NCBI GenBank assembly: GCA_025054905.1
Contig: JANWZF010000134.1
Location: 1-5,422 of the forward strand
Origin: Tepidimonas sp.
GTDB lineage: Bacteria; Pseudomonadota; Gammaproteobacteria; Burkholderiales; Burkholderiaceae_C
Length of the DNA stretch: 5,422 nt
Direction of reading: 5' to 3'
The notes beneath the pieces are model-generated. The model saw only the letters and a list, made by a program, of their open reading frames with translations, had not been told where the DNA came from and searched no databases. Below are positions 1 to 5,422 of the stretch, piece by piece. Position numbers and translations under genes: made by a program. Position 1 is the first letter of the stretch; the number at the start of each line of letters is the position of its first letter.

Positions 1-2901
1 TACCGCACCGCGATCGACGCCATCGGCGCGGCCAACGCCGGCCGCGGCGTGATCGACGGCCCAGGCGTGTCGATCAAGCTGTCGGCACTGCACCCGCGCT
101 ACAGCCGTGCGCAGTATGCGCGCGTGATGGACGAGCTCTACCCCCGCCTGCTGGCACTGGCGCAGGCAGCGCACGCGGTCAACATCGGCCTGCACATCGA
201 CGCTGAAGAAAGCGAGCGGCTGGAACTGTCGCTGGATCTGCTGGAGCGCCTGGCGCACGAGCCGTCGCTGGCCGGCTGGGCGGGCCTGGGCTTCGTCATC
301 CAGGCTTATCAGAAGCGCGCCCCGGCGGTGGTGGACCACGTGATCGCGCTGGCGCGCCGCAGTGGCCGCCGCCTGCTGGTGCGGCTGGTCAAGGGTGCCT
401 ATTGGGACAGCGAAATCAAGCGCGCCCAGCTCGACGGGCTGGACTACCCCGTCTACACGCGCAAGGCCTACACCGATGTGGCCTACCTGGCCTGCGCGCG
501 CCGGCTGCTGGCCGCCCCGGACGCCGTCTTCCCCCAGTTCGCCACCCACAACGCGCAGACGCTGGCGGCGATCTACGAAATGGCCGACCCCGCCGCGTGG
601 CATCCGCACCAGTACGAGTTCCAGTGCCTGCACGGTATGGGCGAGCCGCTCTACGAGCAGGTGGTGGCGCCGGTCGAGGCCGGTGGGCTAGGCCGGCCCT
701 GCCGCATCTACGCTCCGGTTGGCACGCACGAGACGCTGCTGGCCTACCTGGTGCGCCGCCTGCTGGAAAACGGCGCCAACACCTCCTTCGTCCACCGCAT
801 CGCCGACCCCCACATCGGGCTGGAAGCGCTGGTCGAAGACCCGGTGACCACCGTCGAAGCCTGGGCACGCGAGGAGGGCACGGTGGGCCTGCCCCACCCT
901 CGCATCCCAGCACCGGCGGCCCTGTACGGCCCTGCACGCCCCAACAGCCACGGCATCGATCTGGCCGACGAAAGCCAGCTGCAGACGCTGCAACACGCCT
1001 TGGATGCCAGCCGTGCCGCACCGCTGCAGGCCACCGCCCTGCTGGCCGACGGCCTGCCCCCCGCAGGCGACCGCCCACGGCGCCCCCTCGTCAACCCGGC
1101 CGATGCGGGCGACCTGCTCGGCTGGGTCGAGGAGGCCAGCCTGACCGACGTGGCCCGTGCCGTGGCGGCGGCGCAGGCCGCCGCCGCCAGCTGGGCCGCC
1201 ACCGCCCCCCACGTCCGCGCAGCGATCCTGCGCCGTGCCGCCGACGCCTTGCAGGCCGACCTGCCCGCGTTCGTCGCGCTCTTGATGCGCGAGGCGGGCA
1301 AAACCGCAGCCAACGCCGTGGCCGAGGTGCGCGAGGCCATCGACTTTCTGCGCTTTGACGCCACCCAGATCAGTGACCCGCACTGGCCAGCCGAGGCTGC
1401 GCCGCTGGGGCCAGTGGCGTGCATCAGCCCGTGGAATTTTCCGCTGGCCATCTTCACCGGCCAGATCGCTGCCGCGTTGGCCGCCGGCAACCCGGTGCTG
1501 GCCAAGCCGGCCGAGCAGACCCCGCTGGTGGCCGCACGCATGACCGCGCTGCTGCACGCCGCAGGCGTGCCGCGCCCCGTGTTGCAGCTGCTGCCCGGCA
1601 CTGGTGAGACGGTGGGCGCAGCGCTGGTGGCCGACCCGCGCATCGCCGGCGTGGTCTTCACCGGCTCCACCGAGGTGGCGCGGCTGCTGCAGCGCGCACT
1701 GGCCGGCCGTACACGCCTGGACCCCAACGGGCGCGCGCGAGCGCTGCCGCTGATTGCCGAAACCGGCGGCCAGAATGCCATGGTGGTGGACAGCTCCGCG
1801 CTGCCGGAGCAGGTGGTGCAGGACGTGCTGACCTCGGCCTTCGACAGCGCGGGCCAGCGCTGCTCGGCGCTGCGCGTGCTGTGCGTGCAGGAAGAAGCCG
1901 CCGAGCGGCTGCTGGCCATGCTGCGCGGCGCGCTGGCCGAACTGCGCGTGGGCAACCCGGCGCGGCTGGCCACCGACATCGGCCCGGTGATCGATGCGCC
2001 GGCCCGCGCGGCCATCCTGACCCACATCGAATCGATGCGCGCGCGCGGCCACACCATCTGGCAAGAGGCGCTGCCGCCCGAGACCGCCAGCGGGACGTTC
2101 GTGCCCCCGACGGTGATCGAGCTCCACGGGCTGAGCCTGCCCGAGCGCGAGGTCTTCGGCCCCGTGCTGCACGTGCTGCGCTGGCGGCGCGAGCAGTTGC
2201 CGGCGCTGATCGAGGCCATCCACGCCACCGGCTACGGCCTGACGTTCGGCGTGCACAGCCGCATCGACGAAACCATCGACCGGCTGACCACGCACGTGCG
2301 TGCGGGCAACCACTACGTCAACCGCAACATGGTTGGCGCGGTGGTGGGCGTGCAGCCGTTCGGCGGTGAAGGCCTGTCGGGCACCGGGCCCAAGGCCGGC
2401 GGACCGTTGTACCTGTACCGGCTGCTGGCCGACCCCCCAGCCGACACCGTGGCCCGGGCGCTGGCCTTCATCGGTGCGGCCGACCCCTGCGACTGGCGCG
2501 CCCCCGTGGTGCTGCCCGGCCCCACCGGCCAGCGCGACACCTACCGCCTGCTGCCACGGCGGCAGGTGTTGTGCGTGGCGCAGGAGGCGGCCACCCGCCG
2601 CGCGATGATGGAAGCGGTGCAGGCGCTAGGCGGGCAGCCGTTGGAGCTGGTCGACGGCCCCCTCATCGAGCAGGCCCTGGCGGCCCTGCCCGCAGCGCCC
2701 GAGGTGGCGTGGTTCGACGGCGATGCCGCCGCGCTGGTGGCGCTGCAGCAGGCACTGGCGGCCCGGCCGGGGCCCGTGGTGCCGGTGGTCACCGGCGCGC
2801 CCGACCAAACCCGGCCGCTGGCGGGGCTGCTGACCGAGCACAGCCTCAGCGTCAACACCGCCGCCGCCGGTGGCAACGCGACGCTGATGACGCTGGACTG
2901 A
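1..2901 (+). CDS. putA: Bifunctional proline dehydrogenase / L-glutamate-gamma-semialdehyde dehydrogenase PutA (5' truncated by window)
   Basis: PutA oxidises proline to pyrroline-5-carboxylate with FAD, passing electrons to membrane quinone, then oxidises glutamate semialdehyde to glutamate with NAD+. The frame is open from base 1, so the start lies upstream; 966 residues are visible. By recall, residue n aligns with E. coli PutA n+303 through the proline dehydrogenase half, so about 300 residues are missing. Visible PRODH residues are K26 (SIKLSALHP), D67 (IDAEES), Y134 (KGAYWD), Y237 (RIYAPVGTHE) and the substrate-binding pair R252/R253 (LVRRLLENGA), matching E. coli K329, D370, Y437, Y540 and R555/R556. 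The aldehyde dehydrogenase half has N479 (SPWNFPLA), FTGSTEVA near 553-560, catalytic E587 (AETGG) and nucleophile C621 (SAGQRCSALR); the 34-residue Glu-Cys spacing is normal for the family. The conserved C-terminal motif SVNTAAAGGNATLMTLD ends the protein. The region after the dehydrogenase domain is shorter than in E. coli. The N-terminal DNA-binding domain of trifunctional PutA lies outside the window, so autoregulation cannot be judged. Confidence 0.98.
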   Translation, partial: YRTAIDAIGAANAGRGVIDGPGVSIKLSALHPRYSRAQYARVMDELYPRLLALAQAAHAVNIGLHIDAEESERLELSLDLLERLAHEPSLAGWAGLGFVIQAYQKRAPAVVDHVIALARRSGRRLLVRLVKGAYWDSEIKRAQLDGLDYPVYTRKAYTDVAYLACARRLLAAPDAVFPQFATHNAQTLAAIYEMADPAAWHPHQYEFQCLHGMGEPLYEQVVAPVEAGGLGRPCRIYAPVGTHETLLAYLVRRLLENGANTSFVHRIADPHIGLEALVEDPVTTVEAWAREEGTVGLPHPRIPAPAALYGPARPNSHGIDLADESQLQTLQHALDASRAAPLQATALLADGLPPAGDRPRRPLVNPADAGDLLGWVEEASLTDVARAVAAAQAAAASWAATAPHVRAAILRRAADALQADLPAFVALLMREAGKTAANAVAEVREAIDFLRFDATQISDPHWPAEAAPLGPVACISPWNFPLAIFTGQIAAALAAGNPVLAKPAEQTPLVAARMTALLHAAGVPRPVLQLLPGTGETVGAALVADPRIAGVVFTGSTEVARLLQRALAGRTRLDPNGRARALPLIAETGGQNAMVVDSSALPEQVVQDVLTSAFDSAGQRCSALRVLCVQEEAAERLLAMLRGALAELRVGNPARLATDIGPVIDAPARAAILTHIESMRARGHTIWQEALPPETASGTFVPPTVIELHGLSLPEREVFGPVLHVLRWRREQLPALIEAIHATGYGLTFGVHSRIDETIDRLTTHVRAGNHYVNRNMVGAVVGVQPFGGEGLSGTGPKAGGPLYLYRLLADPPADTVARALAFIGAADPCDWRAPVVLPGPTGQRDTYRLLPRRQVLCVAQEAATRRAMMEAVQALGGQPLELVDGPLIEQALAALPAAPEVAWFDGDAAALVALQQALAARPGPVVPVVTGAPDQTRPLAGLLTEHSLSVNTAAAGGNATLMTLD

Positions 2902-2914
2902 GGTCCAACCCTCT

Positions 2915-2931
2915 TCCTGCAGATCGCAGGA
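2915..2931. terminator. Short hairpin in the putA-yggS convergent gap; weak terminator candidate
   Basis: A perfect 6-bp inverted repeat (tcctgc / gcagga) with a 5-nt loop lies between the two convergent stop codons, 13 bp after the putA stop and 21 bp from the yggS stop. A convergent gap is where a bidirectional terminator would be expected. However, the stem is short and no T-run follows on either strand, so it does not meet the usual intrinsic-terminator pattern. A competing 5-bp pairing (ggtcc at 2902-2906 with ggacc at 2929-2933) uses part of the same sequence. Termination could instead depend on Rho. Confidence 0.2.
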
Positions 2932-2952
2932 CCGGGCGGGCCTCGGCGCTGC

Positions 2953-3675
2953 TCAAGCCGCCGTATCGGCTGCGTAGGTGCGCCGGCCAAAAATCGCGCT
3001 GCCCACGCGCACCATCGTGCTGCCTTCGGCGATGGCCAGCTCCAGGTCCTCGCTCATGCCCATCGACAGCGTATCGAAGTCCGGCGGTGCGCCCAGCTGC
3101 GCGCGCAGCTCGTGGAACAGCCGCGCCGCCTGCGCCAACACGCGGCGCATCGCTGCGGGCTCGGGCTGCGGATCCGGAATGCACATCAGGCCGCGCAGCC
3201 GCAGCCGCGGCAGCGCCGCCACCGCCTGCGCCAACGCCCCGGCCTCCTGCGGCGCCACGCCTGCCTTGGTCGGCGCTCCATCGATGTTGACCTGCAAACA
3301 CACCTGCAGCGGCTCCAGGTGGGCGGGCCGCTGCTCATTGAGCCGCTGGGCGATCTTGAGTCGGTCCACCGACTGCACCCAATCGAAGTGCTCAGCCACC
3401 AGCCGCGTCTTGTTGCTCTGCAGCGGGCCGATGCAGTGCCACTGCAGGCCGGCGACGCCTGCTTCGCGCAGCGCGGCGATCTTTTCCGCCCCTTCCTGCA
3501 CATAGTTCTCGCCAAAGGCGCGCTGGCCGGCGGCAACCGCCTCGGCCACCGCCTGGGGGCCGAAGGTCTTGGACACCGCCAACAGCTGCACGCTGCCGGG
3601 CGCGCGCCCACAGGCGGCACAAGCCGCCTCGATGCGGGCACGCACGGCTTGGAGGTTGTCTGCAATCGTGGCCAT
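2953..3675 (-). CDS. yggS: YggS/PLPBP family pyridoxal 5'-phosphate homeostasis protein
   Basis: Cytosolic, single-domain PLP-binding protein of the fold-type III (alanine-racemase-like barrel) family. It is thought to buffer and deliver pyridoxal phosphate and has no established catalytic activity. The 240-residue length is normal. The PLP lysine is K36 in LLAVSKTF, the same number as in E. coli YggS. Other family motifs are FGENYVQE (54-61), WHCIGPLQSNKTR (79-91), RGLMCIPDP mid-protein, and near the C-terminus LSMGMSEDLELAI followed by EGSTMVRVGSAIFG, which carries the phosphate-binding residues. The start is the ATG at 3675-3673, because family similarity begins at MATIADNL and the open frame upstream runs into the pilT region. 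No Shine-Dalgarno sequence precedes this ATG; the upstream bases are T-rich. An in-frame TTG six codons upstream (3693-3691) is a less likely alternative. The gene is divergent from pilT, as in Pseudomonas and as yggS/yggR in E. coli by recall, and convergent with putA. In many genomes proC follows yggS; here the next gene is putA on the other strand. Confidence 0.96.
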   Translation of the reverse strand: MATIADNLQAVRARIEAACAACGRAPGSVQLLAVSKTFGPQAVAEAVAAGQRAFGENYVQEGAEKIAALREAGVAGLQWHCIGPLQSNKTRLVAEHFDWVQSVDRLKIAQRLNEQRPAHLEPLQVCLQVNIDGAPTKAGVAPQEAGALAQAVAALPRLRLRGLMCIPDPQPEPAAMRRVLAQAARLFHELRAQLGAPPDFDTLSMGMSEDLELAIAEGSTMVRVGSAIFGRRTYAADTAA

Positions 3676-3678
3676 AAT
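3649..3678 (+). promoter_or_regulatory. Candidate sigma-70-type promoter for pilT-pilU
   Basis: TTGGAG (3649-3654, a weak -35 match) is followed after 18 bp by CATAAT (3673-3678, five of six matches to TATAAT). The -10 lies in the most A/T-rich stretch of an otherwise very GC-rich region and overlaps the start codon of the divergent yggS gene. Transcription would begin near 3685 and give a leader of about 80 nt before pilT, containing the inverted repeat at 3705-3743. The -35 is inside the yggS coding region. This is a pattern match only; a chance hit is possible. I found no convincing promoter for yggS on the opposite strand. Confidence 0.3.
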
Positions 3679-3704
3679 AAGTCGATCGATCAAAAACCAC
3701 GCCG

Positions 3705-3743
3705 CCGAGGTGCCCGGTTCACGCTGCGGGCGAAGCACCTCGG
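3705..3743. repeat. Perfect 9-bp inverted repeat in the yggS-pilT divergent region
   Basis: The arms ccgaggtgc (3705-3713) and gcacctcgg (3735-3743) are exact reverse complements separated by 21 nt, with centres 30 bp apart, close to three helical turns. As RNA in the pilT leader they could form a stem-loop; an extra 3-bp pairing (ccg 3714-3716 with cgg 3727-3729) could extend it across a 5-nt bulge. As DNA, the arms could be an operator for a dimeric regulator serving either gene. The right arm overlaps the first two bases of the GGAGG at 3742-3746, the best Shine-Dalgarno-like motif upstream of pilT. The repeat is directly seen; its role is inferred. Confidence 0.55.
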
Positions 3744-3765
3744 AGGGCAGCGTCGAAAGCACGGG

Positions 3766-4809
3766 ATGGACGTCACGCAACTGCTGGCCTTTGCCGTCAA
3801 GAACAAGGCCTCTGACCTGCATCTTTCCGCAGGGCTGCCACCGATGATACGGGTGCACGGCGACGTGCGTCGCATCAATGTCGAGCCGCTGGACCACAAG
3901 CAGGTCCACGCGATGGTCTACGACATCATGACCGACGCGCAGCGCAAGGCCTACGAAGAGTTCCTGGAGGTAGACTTTTCATTCGAAGTCGCCGGTTTGT
4001 CGCGTTTTCGCGTCAATGCGTTCAACCAATACCGCGGCGCGGCGGCGGTGTTTCGCACCATCCCCTCCAAGGTGCTGACGCTGGAGGAGCTCAACTGCCC
4101 GCGCATCTTCGCCGAGCTGGCGATGAAGCCGCGCGGCCTGGTGCTGGTCACTGGCCCCACCGGCTCGGGCAAGTCCACGACGCTGGCGGCGATGGTCAAC
4201 CATCGCAACGAAAACGATCATGGCCATATCCTGACAGTCGAAGACCCCATCGAATTCGTGCATGAATCGAAAAAAAGCCTGGTCAACCAGCGCGAAGTCG
4301 GGCCGATGACGCACTCGTTTGCGGCGGCGCTGCGCTCGGCGCTGCGCGAGGACCCGGACGTCATCCTGGTCGGTGAGATGCGCGACCTGGAGACCATCCG
4401 GCTGGCGATGACCGCGGCCGAAACGGGGCACCTGGTGTTTGGCACGCTCCACACCTCCAGTGCGGCCAAAACCATCGACCGCATCGTCGACGTCTTTCCG
4501 GCCGAAGAAAAGGACATGATCCGCGCGATGCTGTCGGAATCGCTGGTGGCGGTGATCTCACAGACGCTGCTGAAAACCGCCGACGGGCGCGGGCGCGTGG
4601 CTGCGCACGAGATCATGATCGGCACGCCGGCCATCCGCAACCTGATCCGCGAAAACAAAGTGGCGCAGATGTACTCGACCATCCAGACCGGTCAGCAATA
4701 CGGCATGCAAACGCTCGATCAGGCGCTCATCGACCTGGTGCGACGCCGCATCATCACTGCGGCCGAAGCACGCAGCAAGGCCAAAAATCCCGACAATTTC
4801 CCCGTCTGA
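3766..4809 (+). CDS. pilT: Type IV pilus retraction ATPase PilT
   Basis: Hexameric cytoplasmic ATPase of the type II/IV secretion family that docks at the inner-membrane pilus platform (PilC) and drives pilin depolymerisation, powering twitching, surface sensing and DNA uptake. The 347 residues match the usual length of about 344. The N-terminal PAS-like domain carries ASDLHLSAGLPPMIRV. The ATPase core has Walker A GPTGSGKST with K136, the Asp box VEDPIEF with E163, Walker B ILVGEMRD with E204, and the His box TGHLVFGTLHT with H222 and H229; K136, E163, E204 and H222 have the same numbers as in P. aeruginosa PilT by recall. The C-terminal retraction motif AIRNLIRE is intact at 289-296, which separates PilT from extension ATPases such as PilB. 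The start is the ATG at 3766 because family similarity begins at MDVTQLLAFA; the frame upstream is open but is only antisense to yggS. Translation signals are weak: GGAGG at 3742-3746 is 19 nt away, with only GAAAG at 3755-3759 at normal spacing. pilU follows after 28 bp, so the two are probably cotranscribed. Confidence 0.98.
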   Translation: MDVTQLLAFAVKNKASDLHLSAGLPPMIRVHGDVRRINVEPLDHKQVHAMVYDIMTDAQRKAYEEFLEVDFSFEVAGLSRFRVNAFNQYRGAAAVFRTIPSKVLTLEELNCPRIFAELAMKPRGLVLVTGPTGSGKSTTLAAMVNHRNENDHGHILTVEDPIEFVHESKKSLVNQREVGPMTHSFAAALRSALREDPDVILVGEMRDLETIRLAMTAAETGHLVFGTLHTSSAAKTIDRIVDVFPAEEKDMIRAMLSESLVAVISQTLLKTADGRGRVAAHEIMIGTPAIRNLIRENKVAQMYSTIQTGQQYGMQTLDQALIDLVRRRIITAAEARSKAKNPDNFPV

Positions 4810-4837
4810 CCGGACGCCATAGCGCCAGAAGCGTGCA

Positions 4838-5422
4838 ATGGAACGCGATCAAGCCAGCAACTTCATCCACGAGCTGCTGCGGCTGCTGGTCAGCCGCAAC
4901 GGCAGCGACCTGTTTCTGACCGCCGATTTCCCGCCGGCCATCAAGGTCGATGGCGTCATCATCAAGGTGTCGCAGCAGCCGTTGACGGGCCAACATACCC
5001 AGGCGCTGGCCCGCGCCATCATGAACGACAAACAGGCCGCGGAGTTCGAGCGCACCAAGGAGTGCAACTTCGCCATCGCCCCCGCTGGCATTGGCCGCTT
5101 TCGCGTCAACGCCCATGTGCAGATGGGCAAGGTGGGGCTGGTGCTGCGCATGATCCCGGCCAAGATCCCCACCATCGACGAGCTGGGCCTGCCGCAGATC
5201 CTCAAGCAGCTGGCGCTGGCCAAGCGCGGCATCTGCATCGTCGTCGGTGGCACCGGCACGGGCAAATCCACCACGCTGGCAGCGATGGTGGACTGGCGCA
5301 ACGAGCACACCCACGACCACATCGTCACGATCGAAGACCCGGTGGAGTTCGTGCACACGCACAAAAACTGCATCGTCACCCAGCGCGAGGTTGGCATCGA
5401 CACCGACAGCTGGGAGATCGCG
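4838..5422 (+). CDS. pilU: PilT-like type IV pilus ATPase PilU (3' truncated by window)
   Basis: PilU is a PilT paralogue that works with PilT in pilus retraction, usually as an accessory motor adding force and needing PilT for activity. The first 195 residues are visible of a family length near 370-380; there is no stop before the window ends. The start is the ATG at 4838, giving MERDQASNFIHELLRLL, with a weak GAAG (4828-4831) 6 nt upstream. The N-terminal domain has GSDLFLTADFPPAIKVDG at 22-39, the PilU counterpart of the PilT ASDLHLS segment, and FRVNAHVQMGKVGLVLRMIP in the middle. Walker A is GGTGTGKST with K143, and the Asp box is IEDPVEFVH with E166 and D167. Walker B, the His box and the C-terminus lie beyond the window. 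The SDLFLT signature, the HKNCIVTQREVG segment and the position 28 bp after pilT favour PilU over a second PilT copy. Confidence 0.95.
   Translation, partial: MERDQASNFIHELLRLLVSRNGSDLFLTADFPPAIKVDGVIIKVSQQPLTGQHTQALARAIMNDKQAAEFERTKECNFAIAPAGIGRFRVNAHVQMGKVGLVLRMIPAKIPTIDELGLPQILKQLALAKRGICIVVGGTGTGKSTTLAAMVDWRNEHTHDHIVTIEDPVEFVHTHKNCIVTQREVGIDTDSWEIA

Noticed and set aside
1159..1212. GCC/GCG-rich, Ala-rich run in putA
   Set aside because: It encodes an Ala-rich helical part at the start of the aldehyde dehydrogenase domain, as expected from GC-rich codon use; not a tandem repeat array.
402..1358. Plus-strand overlapping frames inside putA (for example 402-1358, 1881-2369) and 2571-3290, which runs past its end
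   Set aside because: Low-complexity Arg/Ala/Gly/Pro translations in a shifted frame of a high-GC gene; there is no sign of a frameshift in putA, whose main frame is continuous and fully conserved.
1623..1630. gctggtgg matching the E. coli Chi sequence, also seen near 2734 and 4542
   Set aside because: The sequence arises from common Leu-Val/Ala codons in GC-rich genes, and E. coli Chi has no known role in this lineage.
688..2313. Long open frames on the minus strand inside putA (541 aa at 688-2313 and 494 aa at 744-2228)
   Set aside because: The translations are rich in Ala, Arg, Gly, His and Ser with no recognisable domain, and they lie opposite a well-conserved enzyme. Long antisense frames are expected in high-GC coding DNA where stop codons are rare.
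3112..3765. Upstream in-frame extension of pilT giving a 565-aa protein
   Set aside because: The added 218 residues are antisense to yggS, have no family similarity, and PilT similarity begins exactly at the ATG at 3766.
3676..3909. Upstream in-frame extension of yggS giving a 318-aa protein
   Set aside because: The extra 78 residues run antisense into pilT and do not resemble the family; YggS proteins are about 230-240 residues and begin at the chosen ATG.
3766..5422. Similarity between pilT and pilU as a possible recent tandem duplication
   Set aside because: The two proteins differ at many positions and each carries its own family signatures; this is the ancient PilT/PilU paralogy found across proteobacteria.

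Overview
The window looks like ordinary chromosomal DNA from a GC-rich betaproteobacterium, most likely of the order Burkholderiales and perhaps a Comamonadaceae-type genome. This placement is an inference from the strong G/C bias at third codon positions, the close resemblance of the proteins to known proteobacterial families, and the divergent yggS / pilT-pilU gene order, which I recall as common in gamma- and betaproteobacteria. I see no insertion sequence, phage gene, tRNA, rRNA, CRISPR array or other mobile or defence element.

Layout: (1) Positions 1-2901, plus strand, hold the 3' three quarters of putA, the bifunctional proline catabolism enzyme. The reading frame is open from the first base and the start lies upstream. 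(2) A 51-bp gap separates putA from a convergent gene. (3) Positions 2953-3675, minus strand, hold a complete yggS/PLPBP gene for the pyridoxal-phosphate homeostasis protein. (4) Positions 3676-3765 are a 90-bp divergent intergenic region with a candidate pilT promoter and a perfect 9-bp inverted repeat. (5) Positions 3766-4809, plus strand, hold a complete pilT, the type IV pilus retraction ATPase. (6) After 28 bp, pilU, the PilT-like accessory ATPase, starts at 4838 and runs off the window end.

How the genes work together: PilT and PilU are partner hexameric ATPases that power retraction of type IV pili (twitching motility, DNA uptake). Their spacing and order indicate one operon. YggS and PutA act in metabolism (PLP balance and proline oxidation to glutamate) and are not obviously linked to pili. 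The yggS-pilT adjacency is conserved genomic context rather than evidence of shared function.

No undescribed system is visible. The points most worth a second look are the inverted repeat in the presumed pilT leader, which touches a purine-rich ribosome-binding-like motif set unusually far from the start codon, and a shortened C-terminal region in PutA compared with the long Escherichia coli form. Apart from the putA-yggS gap and the yggS-pilT divergent region, almost every base is coding.
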